A DNA stretch of 7,387 bases from JAZRWQ01 sp045599805 (GTDB taxonomy: Bacteria; Bacillota; Clostridia; Oscillospirales; UMGS1783), in the NCBI GenBank assembly GCA_045599805.1, contig JAZRWQ010000063.1, positions 1 through 7,387 on the forward strand. The letters run 5' to 3'. How positions within the stretch are numbered: position 1 is the stretch's first letter; each line of letters begins with the position of its first letter. Of this stretch, positions 1 through 5,403 are shown piece after piece. Position numbers and translations under genes: made by a program. Below the pieces are notes generated by a model. It was not told the origin of the DNA and did no database searches. It saw only the letters and a list, made by a program, of their open reading frames with translations.

Positions 1-56
1 TATTATAATAGGTTATAACGTAAAAAGCAAGATTTTATTTAAAAAAATTCATTTTT

Positions 57-1925
57 TTATTTTTTGAGCGCTCTGAGCGAGTTTGCAACGGCAACGAGGC
101 AAACCCCGACATCGGCTATAACAGACAAAGACAGCCACATATAACCGAAAAGCCCCAGCAACATTACAATGACCTTTACTGAAAGTGTAATGACAATATT
201 CTGCAAAACAATACTTTTCACACGTTTGGAATGCTCTATCGCCTTGGGGATGTGATTTATATCGTCGTCCATTATAACGACATCCGCCGCCTCGATCGCC
301 GCATCGCTGCCGACACCGCCCATGGCAATGCCTACGTCAGCCGCAGTAAGAACGGGAGCATCGTTTATGCCGTCGCCCACAAATATGCTGCTGCCCTCAC
401 CCGTTTGTGCATATTCCTCAAATGCGGTCACCTTATCAGCCGGGAGCAAGGACGCCTTATATTCGCTGATGCCCAGCTTATCCGCCGCAAGCTTTGCGCT
501 TTCGTCATTGTCGCCGGTGAGCATTACGGATTTTACCGACATTCCGGAAAGCTTAACCAAAGCTTCAGATGCACTTTCCTTTACCAATGACTCAAGACGG
601 ATGCAGCCGAGATATTTGCCGCTTCTGCCGACATATACGACAGTTCCGGGCTTTGTGCATTTTTTATAACGTGGCAGCCATTCGCTCATAAGAGACGAAT
701 TGCCGGCGATAAACCATTGACCGTCAAGACATGCAAGCATGCCCTTGCCGGGTATTTCCGTTACCGAATCGGGCTTTACGGAAAATCCGCCGTAAGCACA
801 CAGCGCCTTTGCAATAGGATGATTGGACTGACATTCGGCAGCACAGGCGGCATATAAAAGTTCCGTTTCGGGAACGCCCCTTGCCGGAGTGAGTCCGGTT
901 ATCTTAAAGGTACCGTCGGTAAGGGTGCCGGTTTTATCGAATACGGCAAGGTCGGCCTTGGCAAGAAGGTCTATAAATCCGGCGCCCTTTATAAGTATAC
1001 CGCTGCGGGATGCACCGCCTATACCGGCAAAGTAAGCAAGAGGCACACTTATGACAAATGCGCACGGACAGGACACCGTAAGGAATACGAGAGCTCTGTA
1101 AATATATCTTGACAACGGCGCTTTGACTATAAAAGGTACGACAAAAGCAACTATAAGCGCAAGGCATACGACGATTGGCGTATATATTGCGGCAAATTTC
1201 TTGACGAAGCTTTCGGTATTCGATTTGCGCGATTCGGATTCCTCGACAAGCTTAAGTATTTTTGCAACGGTAGAGCAGCTGTATTCGCTCGATGCACGTA
1301 CACGCAAAAGTCCGCCGAGGTTTATGCTTCCGCCGAGCACGCTGTCGTTTTCCTTTTTGAAAACGGGCAGACTTTCACCGGTAAGCGCCGCGGTATCAAC
1401 ATTGCCGCTGCCGGATACTATTACGCCGTCAACGGCGATAAGCTCGCCTGCGCGCACCTCGAACTCATCACCCTCAACCACCGTTTCGGGAGACACCTCG
1501 GAAACGCTTCCGTCCTTTGCAATCAGGCGTATTTTATCTGCACGGATGGATGAAAGCTCGCTTATTGCATCACGGCTTTTATCCACCGCGATATCCTCCA
1601 AAAGCTCACCCACCTGATAAAACAGCATAACGGCAACCGCTTCGACATACTCGCCTATTGCGAAGGCGCCGAGAGATGCTATAGTCATAAGAAATCTTTC
1701 ACCGAGCTTATGCTCGTCAATGATTTCCATTACGCTTCCGTATATAACGTCGTAGCCTATGATAAGATAGGCGACGCCGAGTATGATCATCTTCATTATG
1801 TTATTCACAAATGAAAGATAAGAAAAAATGCCCAAAAATAATGCTATAAAAATTCTCACATAAAGTAATGTTCTGTTTTCGCCGTGATGTTCATGCTCAC
1901 CACAGCATCCGTTTTGCTCGCTCAT
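57..1925 (-). CDS. Heavy-metal translocating P1B-type ATPase (Zn/Cd/Pb-exporter type)
   Basis: Membrane pump that uses ATP to export divalent metal ions. The 622-residue product carries all P-type landmarks: TGES (182-185) of the actuator domain, CPC (286-288) in the metal-path helix, phosphorylated Asp330 in DKTGT, the P1B-specific His-Pro (369-370), TGDN (470-473) and GDGINDAP (517-524). Eight membrane spans are predicted: about 20-40, 44-66, a hydrophobic pair within 78-110, 247-267, 274-303, 571-596 and 598-617. Lys584 and Asp605 (in IADVG) occupy the positions of the ZntA Lys693/Asp714 pair and have the same 21-residue spacing. They point to Zn/Cd/Pb rather than Cu(I). There is no N-terminal HMA domain; residues 7-14 (CCGEHEHH) are instead Cys/His-rich. 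The ATG is preceded by a GAGGT site lying in the end of csoR, 8 nt upstream, so the genes are cotranscribed. Family assignment is firm; the exact metal is inferred. Confidence 0.95.
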   Translation of the reverse strand: MSEQNGCCGEHEHHGENRTLLYVRIFIALFLGIFSYLSFVNNIMKMIILGVAYLIIGYDVIYGSVMEIIDEHKLGERFLMTIASLGAFAIGEYVEAVAVMLFYQVGELLEDIAVDKSRDAISELSSIRADKIRLIAKDGSVSEVSPETVVEGDEFEVRAGELIAVDGVIVSGSGNVDTAALTGESLPVFKKENDSVLGGSINLGGLLRVRASSEYSCSTVAKILKLVEESESRKSNTESFVKKFAAIYTPIVVCLALIVAFVVPFIVKAPLSRYIYRALVFLTVSCPCAFVISVPLAYFAGIGGASRSGILIKGAGFIDLLAKADLAVFDKTGTLTDGTFKITGLTPARGVPETELLYAACAAECQSNHPIAKALCAYGGFSVKPDSVTEIPGKGMLACLDGQWFIAGNSSLMSEWLPRYKKCTKPGTVVYVGRSGKYLGCIRLESLVKESASEALVKLSGMSVKSVMLTGDNDESAKLAADKLGISEYKASLLPADKVTAFEEYAQTGEGSSIFVGDGINDAPVLTAADVGIAMGGVGSDAAIEAADVVIMDDDINHIPKAIEHSKRVKSIVLQNIVITLSVKVIVMLLGLFGYMWLSLSVIADVGVCLVAVANSLRALKK

Positions 1926-1933
1926 GATTTACC

Positions 1934-2206
1934 TCATTTCATTTTTGAAAACTGCGCTATTGCTTTTTTCAGATTATCAACGGTTTTCTGCTCATCGGAC
2001 TGCTTTATGCCGTCTACCACGCAATGCTCGATATGGTGTTCGAGCACCAGTCGAGCTATACTTGTAACGGCGGAATTGACCGCGGAAAGCTGAACTATTA
2101 TATCTTCACATTCCCTGCCGTCGTCCACCATGGTTTTTATTCCCTTTATCTGCCCTTCCACACGGGATAAACGCGATTTAACATCATTTTCATATTCGTC
2201 TGACAT
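1934..2206 (-). CDS. csoR: CsoR/RcnR/FrmR-family metal-sensing repressor
   Basis: Small all-helical DNA-binding repressor that releases its operator on binding metal. The 90-residue product has the family core (RLSRVEGQIKGI at 12-23, QLSAVNSAV at 39-47). Cys33, His58 and Cys62 match the Cys-His-Cys Cu(I) ligand set of CsoR; RcnR instead has His at the last position. His57 and His61 are adjacent extra histidines. A longer frame reaches 2224, but its first codons are the ribosome binding site itself (AAAGGAGG, about 2212-2219), so translation must begin at the ATG at 2206. It is the first gene of the operon with the metal ATPase and has a matching operator just upstream, so autoregulation is likely. 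The symbol reflects family and ligand pattern; the true inducer could differ because the ATPase looks Zn/Cd-type. Confidence 0.9.
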   Translation of the reverse strand: MSDEYENDVKSRLSRVEGQIKGIKTMVDDGRECEDIIVQLSAVNSAVTSIARLVLEHHIEHCVVDGIKQSDEQKTVDNLKKAIAQFSKMK

Positions 2207-2230
2207 AATGCGCCTCCTTTGCAATTATAC

Positions 2231-2249
2231 TATACCCCAGTAGGGTATA
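2231..2249. promoter_or_regulatory. Likely CsoR operator
   Basis: Perfect inverted repeat TATACCC-cagta-GGGTATA with 7-bp arms. It resembles known CsoR-type operators, which are C/G-tract inverted repeats of the form TACCC...GGGTA. It begins 5 bp downstream of the csoR -10 box and covers the predicted transcription start, so bound repressor would block the csoR-ATPase promoter. Confidence 0.8.
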
Positions 2250-2254
2250 TTTTT

Positions 2255-2282
2255 ATTATACTCAATAATAAACAGGTGTCAA
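2255..2282 (-). promoter_or_regulatory. Sigma-A promoter of the csoR-ATPase operon
   Basis: On the minus strand, TTGACA (2282-2277) and TATAAT (2260-2255) are separated by 16 bp. Both hexamers match consensus exactly. The predicted start near 2248 falls inside the CsoR-like operator, and a strong ribosome binding site and csoR follow. Confidence 0.85.
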
Positions 2283-2293
2283 TATAAATCTTG

Positions 2294-2321
2294 TTGAAGT
2301 TTTGCAAAAACGTGATATAAT
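2294..2321 (+). promoter_or_regulatory. Promoter of the esterase-SDR operon
   Basis: TTGAAG (2294-2299), a 16-bp spacer and TATAAT (2316-2321), with TG at 2313-2314 forming an extended -10. It diverges from the csoR promoter. The AGGAGG ribosome binding site (2339-2344) and the ATG at 2353 follow at normal distances. The csoR operator lies 45 bp upstream of the -35, so copper/zinc control of this operon is not expected from position alone. Confidence 0.75.
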
Positions 2322-2352
2322 GAAGTCAAATAATATATAGGAGGCAAAATAA

Positions 2353-2985
2353 ATGGGCAAAAGAATATTATGCTACGGCGATTCCAATACCTGGGGCTAT
2401 ATCGGAGGCTCGGGACAAAGATATTCATCCGATATCAGATGGACCGGCAGGCTTCAGAAGATGTTCCCCGAATATACTATTATAGAAGAGGGCATGAACG
2501 GACGTACCACCGTTTTTGACGATCCCCTCACTCCCGGATGCAACGGACTTACATATCTTACCCCCTGCCTCATTTCGCAGGCTCCTATCGATATGGTGAT
2601 AATAAGCATAGGCACGAACGACCTTAAATGCGTTGCAGGGCATAAAGCAGGCGCCGCCGCACAGGGTGCCGGAATGCTTATTGCGAAGACAAGAGAAATT
2701 TTAGGCAAGGACATTCCCATTCTTCTCATATCCCCCATTTGGATAGGATATGAAAGAAAGGATCAGGGCCCGTTATGGGTACTTGACGAAAGCTGCTACG
2801 AGCAAAGCCGCATGTTCCCCTTCTTCTTCGGTTCTATCGCAACCCAGTACGGCTGCTACTTCCTCGATGCGCAGCAGGTTGCCGAGCCGGGACATACCGA
2901 TGCCGTTCATATGGACGAAGCCAATCACGCAAAGCTTGCCCAGGCTGTTGCGGATAAGATAAGAGAGATACTCGGCAATGAGTGA
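2353..2985 (+). CDS. SGNH/GDSL hydrolase, arylesterase-like
   Basis: Predicted serine esterase or acyltransferase of the SGNH fold, probably cytoplasmic because no signal peptide is visible. The four blocks are present in 210 residues: GDSNTWG (9-15) with nucleophile Ser11, GMNGRTT (47-53) with the block-II Gly/Asn region, GTND (87-90) with Asn89, and DAVH (183-186) giving catalytic Asp183 and His186. The opening KRILCYGDSNTWG, the RWTG segment (29-32), the IEEG-x-x-x-RTT segment and the FLDA segment match the Mycobacterium smegmatis MsAcT type of arylesterase. The start is set by AGGAGG 8 nt before the ATG. The last 8 nt overlap the SDR gene, which implies translational coupling and a shared pathway. 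The substrate is not determinable here; a sugar or small-ester substrate is a guess from the SDR partner. Confidence 0.9.
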   Translation: MGKRILCYGDSNTWGYIGGSGQRYSSDIRWTGRLQKMFPEYTIIEEGMNGRTTVFDDPLTPGCNGLTYLTPCLISQAPIDMVIISIGTNDLKCVAGHKAGAAAQGAGMLIAKTREILGKDIPILLISPIWIGYERKDQGPLWVLDESCYEQSRMFPFFFGSIATQYGCYFLDAQQVAEPGHTDAVHMDEANHAKLAQAVADKIREILGNE

Positions 2986-3796
2986 TAACAGAATAAAATA
3001 TCTCGATATAACGACAAATAAAGAGACACTGCCTCCTGCGCTGAAGCTGTTTGATCTTACGGGCAAGGTCGCAATAGTTACCGGCGCTTCCTCCGGACTC
3101 GGCAAGGAGATGGCAAAGGGGCTTGCAATGGCAGGCGCGACCGTACTTCTCGTTGCAAGAAGAGAAGAGCCGTTAAAAGCCACAAAAGAAGAATTCAAGG
3201 GGCTTGACGTAGACTATTTCTGCGCCGACGTTTCCAAATCGGAAGACGTTAAAGCTCTTGTTAAAGCCGCACTCGATAAATACGGCAAAATAGACGTGCT
3301 TGTAAACGATGCAGGCACCACCTTCCGCTGTTCGCTTGAAGAATTCCCCGAAGAGGAATTCGACAGAGTTATGAATGTGAATCTGAAGTCCTGCTTCTTA
3401 TGTACGAAATACGTAGGACAGGTAATGCTGAAACAGGGCAACGGAAGCATTATCAACATAGGCTCGGGCGCAGGCGCGGTTGCCATTCCCTGCTCCGCCG
3501 CATACTGCGCAAGCAAGGGCGGTATGGTACAGCTTACAAAGGCCGCCGCAATCGACTGGTGCAAAAAGGGCGTAAGAGCAAACATCATTATGCCCGGCAC
3601 ATTTTATACACCTCTTTTGCAGGCCTGCATAGACAAAGAGCCCGACTATGCCGACAAATGGCTTGACAGACACCCCATCGGACGCTTCGGCTACCCCGAA
3701 GAAATCGTCGGAATATGCGTATACCTCGCAAGCGACAACTCCAAATTCATGACCGGCAACGTGATATTCCTTGACGGCGGCGGCAACGCAACATAA
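2978..3796 (+). CDS. SDR-family NAD(P)-dependent oxidoreductase
   Basis: Classical short-chain dehydrogenase/reductase of 272 residues that interconverts an alcohol and a ketone with NAD(P)H. Visible motifs are TGASSGLG (35-42) for cofactor binding, ADV (83-85), NDAG (110-113, where NNAG is usual), catalytic Asn135 in NVNLKS, Ser163, Tyr176 and Lys180 in YCASK, PG (206-207) and the C-terminal DGG (266-268). Arg61-Arg62 after the second strand suggest NADP(H) preference (inference). The FDLTGKVAIVTG opening and C-terminal layout resemble gluconate 5-dehydrogenase/KduD-type sugar oxidoreductases, with about 24 extra residues at the N-terminus. The ATG lies inside the end of the esterase gene (8-nt overlap) and its ribosome binding site is weak (GAGAGA), consistent with coupled translation. 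The true substrate is unknown. Confidence 0.92.
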   Translation: MSDNRIKYLDITTNKETLPPALKLFDLTGKVAIVTGASSGLGKEMAKGLAMAGATVLLVARREEPLKATKEEFKGLDVDYFCADVSKSEDVKALVKAALDKYGKIDVLVNDAGTTFRCSLEEFPEEEFDRVMNVNLKSCFLCTKYVGQVMLKQGNGSIINIGSGAGAVAIPCSAAYCASKGGMVQLTKAAAIDWCKKGVRANIIMPGTFYTPLLQACIDKEPDYADKWLDRHPIGRFGYPEEIVGICVYLASDNSKFMTGNVIFLDGGGNAT

Positions 3797-3814
3797 ACCA
3801 AAACTCGCATCTTA

Positions 3815-3842
3815 TGGCGGTGCAGCATAGGGATAAACACAG
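3815..3842 (+). repeat. Left terminal inverted repeat of the element
   Basis: Begins TGGCGGTGC and ends AACACAG. Compared with the right end it differs at 7 of 28 positions, so it is the most diverged of the three copies in the window. Confidence 0.75.
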
Positions 3843-3871
3843 CCGTTTCGGCGATTTTTGCCTAACGGCTG
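3840..3871. other. Internal hairpin in the element
   Basis: CAGCCGTT (3840-3847) pairs with AACGGCTG (3864-3871), and GGC (3850-3852) with GCC (3860-3862) around the loop GATTTTT. This local fold competes with the long-range pairing to 3931-3949, so the element has two alternative structures. No proper T-run follows, so it is not called a terminator. Confidence 0.5.
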
Positions 3872-3956
3872 CGTTAAAAACCTCGACCATATATATCCAT
3901 TATGCTCTTGGTTTTTGCCTTGCCGTAAAACAAAAATCATCCGAAACGGTAGAATT

Positions 3957-3987
3957 AAAGGAATCTGTCAATTAGACAGATTCCTTT
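3957..3987. terminator. Rho-independent terminator inside the element
   Basis: AAAGGAATCTGTC (3957-3969) pairs perfectly with 3975-3987 around the loop AATTA, and a short T-run continues to 3989. It would stop transcripts of the esterase-SDR operon. It may act in the other direction too, since A residues precede the stem. It sits in the only segment of the element that is not matched on the opposite arm. Confidence 0.75.
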
Positions 3988-4002
3988 TTAAATTATAAAG
4001 TT

Positions 4003-4030
4003 CTGTATTTCTCCCTAAGTCGCCCCGCCT
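4003..4030 (-). repeat. Right terminal inverted repeat of the element
   Basis: Read on the minus strand it begins AGGCGGGGC and ends AAATACAG. Including the flanking TA, it is nearly identical to 7348-7380 on the plus strand (31 of 33 positions). Its first base supplies the last base of the TAA stop of the gene at 4030-4221. Confidence 0.85.
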
Positions 4031-4221
4031 TAACGATGCGAGTTTTTTATTTTTATTTCGTTATTGAATACCACAATGCCGTCATCCTTCTTCTGAAACA
4101 GTATTTGATTTTCCAGAAATGAGGCGGTGGACTTTGCCTTTTCATCTATTTTATACAGGCAAAATCCCAGCGCCGCAGAGAGAAGTATTGACAGGATCAA
4201 AGGATATATTATATTTCTCAT
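4030..4221 (-). CDS. Small single-pass membrane protein downstream of spoIIP
   Basis: Not a family I recognise. The 63-residue product has one hydrophobic span (about residues 4-23), then a charged, Lys-rich tail of about 40 residues (KIDEKAK, QKKDDG, KIKNSHR). Its ATG directly follows the spoIIP stop codon with no spacing. The upstream GTGGTG is only a weak ribosome binding site, so translation by ribosomes coming off spoIIP is likely. Being third in a gpr-spoIIP operon suggests a role during sporulation at the septum or forespore membrane, but this is inference from position only. The last codons (N-S-H-R and stop) overlap the terminator stem. The frame is short, so its reality rests on the exact abutment and the clear membrane segment. 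Confidence 0.65.
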   Translation of the reverse strand: MRNIIYPLILSILLSAALGFCLYKIDEKAKSTASFLENQILFQKKDDGIVVFNNEIKIKNSHR

Positions 4222-5352
4222 TTACACCACATCGTTTTCATAAAGTATCTCGGCAATGGCCGCCGCCATAAATACGGCGGTGCGTTTTGCTTCGGTAAGG
4301 GTATTGCCGCAAGCTCCCATCTCCACAAGGACGGAATTAGGTGTGCGGCGCTGATTGAAATCCGAATATTTTAAATTCACGCTTCTTGTTATACCGGGAC
4401 AGTTCCTTTCAAGAGTTTCCATAAGTGTTACTCCGAAACGAAAATTATCCTCGAAATACGGATTTTCGGGATAATCTCCGCCGCCCGTACCGACTATGAG
4501 CATGATCTGCGCGCTTTCAAGCCCATGCACATCGCTTACCGGACGATAGCACACGCTCTGATCATCTATTATTGCATCGCGGTGCATATCAATAACGACT
4601 TGAATGCCCGGATATTTTTCGAGGTATTCGTCTATGACCGACAGCGACTGATTATAGGCATCGTTATATGACTCGTCAAGCCTTTCTGTGCATTGCACGG
4701 ATTTTATACCGAGTGCATCGAGTGCGTCACAAAGCGATTTACCGACTGCCGCAATGTTCATTTCGTTATCGAGAGAACGCATCTGCGACTCGGATGTATA
4801 ATGATCGCCGTCACTATAGCTTTCACTGGTATGCGTATGATATATAAGAACCTGAGGGCCTGAATTTTTCTCTTTAAAACGCAGCTTTCCTCTCATGAGG
4901 CTGTCAGTGTCAGGTGTCTGTCCGCTCTGATTTCTTATGTAAACCCCGTTGCAGAGATATGTATTCTCCCCTGCGGCTTCGGGATGCAGGTCTACCGTTT
5001 CTATCGGATATCCGTCCCGTTTTTCAAGCTGCTCGTCCTGAAAAAGCGATGCCAGAAGCTTTGCGTATTCATCGCTTAACGAACCGGATATATCCTTTGC
5101 CTTTTCATAATAGAAGTTTTCCGTCCAGTCGCTCTCGATAAGCTCGCCGTAATAGCCCATATCACCGGTAAAGGAAGGCATGGCAAGCGCCATAAGCAGA
5201 CGGTTCGAAGCAAAACCGAAGCCGCCCGTGCAGGGAAGCGCCCCGGCAAGGATGAGCCCTGCACCGAGCGCTCCGGAGCAGATATTGATAATCACGGCAA
5301 ACAAAGTGCAAAAACCGACAAGCCTTATCGCAAGTACTTTTAATGTCCTCAT
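4222..5352 (-). CDS. spoIIP: Stage II sporulation protein P, cell-wall amidase/endopeptidase
   Basis: Peptidoglycan hydrolase of the SpoIID-SpoIIM-SpoIIP machine, which thins septal wall and drives engulfment of the forespore. The 376-residue product has an N-terminal membrane anchor (about 8-36), a variable linker and a C-terminal SpoIIP catalytic domain. Signatures are YHTHTSESY (171-179), DMHRDA (255-260), the RFG-x-TL segment and VEMGACGNT (343-351). His172/His174, His257 and Glu344 are likely zinc or catalytic residues by family pattern. Length is near the usual 370-400. It follows gpr by 51 nt, the order known from Bacillus and Clostridia. The ATG at 5352 has GGTG only 3 nt away; the GTG at 5358 in the same frame is an alternative start that adds two residues. 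Confidence 0.95.
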   Translation of the reverse strand: MRTLKVLAIRLVGFCTLFAVIINICSGALGAGLILAGALPCTGGFGFASNRLLMALAMPSFTGDMGYYGELIESDWTENFYYEKAKDISGSLSDEYAKLLASLFQDEQLEKRDGYPIETVDLHPEAAGENTYLCNGVYIRNQSGQTPDTDSLMRGKLRFKEKNSGPQVLIYHTHTSESYSDGDHYTSESQMRSLDNEMNIAAVGKSLCDALDALGIKSVQCTERLDESYNDAYNQSLSVIDEYLEKYPGIQVVIDMHRDAIIDDQSVCYRPVSDVHGLESAQIMLIVGTGGGDYPENPYFEDNFRFGVTLMETLERNCPGITRSVNLKYSDFNQRRTPNSVLVEMGACGNTLTEAKRTAVFMAAAIAEILYENDVV

Positions 5353-5361
5353 TTTTCACCA

Positions 5362-5393
5362 GTCCGAATCTTTTTTTACATTATTATTCGGAC
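5362..5393. repeat. Inverted repeat in the gpr-spoIIP gap
   Basis: GTCCGAAT (5362-5369) is complementary to ATTCGGAC (5386-5393) around a 16-nt AT-rich loop. In the minus-strand mRNA the hairpin ends just before the spoIIP ribosome binding site. No T-run follows, so it is not a terminator. It could affect mRNA processing or spoIIP translation, or be chance. Confidence 0.4.
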
Positions 5394-5403
5394 GTGGAAA
5401 CGA

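Larger units (their letters stand above)
3815..4030. mobile_element. MITE-like palindromic element flanked by TA
   Basis: A 216-bp element without a gene. Its ends (3815-3842 and, reversed, 4030-4003) are imperfect inverted repeats with 21 of 28 positions identical. A TA dinucleotide directly abuts each end (3813-3814, 4031-4032), consistent with target duplication by IS630/Tc1/mariner-type transposition. Further complementary arms lie inside: 3843-3851 with 3941-3949 (9 bp), 3853-3860 with 3931-3938 (8 bp), 3865-3869 with 3922-3926 and 3876-3882 with 3910-3916. Nearly the whole element can thus fold on itself, except for the side segment 3950-4002, which has its own hairpin. A second copy of the end sequence occurs at 7350-7387. 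No transposase is encoded, so it would be mobilised in trans. Confidence 0.72.
3800..4046. terminator. Bidirectional terminator split by an inserted element
   Basis: AAAACTCGCATC at 3800-3811 and its exact complement GATGCGAGTTTT at 4035-4046 are 12-bp perfect arms, now 223 nt apart. If 3815-4030 and one TA are removed, the arms close on the 5-nt loop TTAAC, with TTTTTTATTTTT on one side and AAAA on the other: a standard Rho-independent terminator that works both ways. It lies 3 nt after the SDR stop. The right arm also encodes the last codons of the convergent small membrane protein gene, whose TAA is at 4032-4030. Confidence 0.7.

Noticed and set aside
39..60. A7-TTCA-T7 inverted repeat at the end of the ATPase gene as a terminator
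   Set aside because: The stem is only A-T pairs and overlaps the stop codon; too weak to support a terminator. Bases 1-56 show nothing else beyond AT-rich sequence, and the real terminator may lie outside the window.
1123..1617. Plus-strand open frame of 164 codons opposite the ATPase
   Set aside because: Shadow of the ATPase actuator region; Ser/Thr-rich low-complexity translation, no ribosome binding site, no motif.
2231..2249. Operator also controlling the divergent esterase-SDR operon
   Set aside because: It lies about 45 bp upstream of that operon's -35 box, and nothing in the gene content links the operon to metals.
2773..3198. Minus-strand open frame of 141 codons across the esterase-SDR junction
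   Set aside because: Antisense to two genes with intact catalytic motifs; no supporting signals.
3812..3842. REP-type single hairpin unit
   Set aside because: An individual repeat unit has no internal stem of its own; only the two ends together pair, unlike classic REP units.
3800..4046. Integron attC site or CRISPR-like repeat explanation for the intergenic palindrome
   Set aside because: There are no paired core sites of attC form, no integrase and no array of regularly spaced direct repeats. TA flanks plus a restorable terminator fit a transposon-derived element better.
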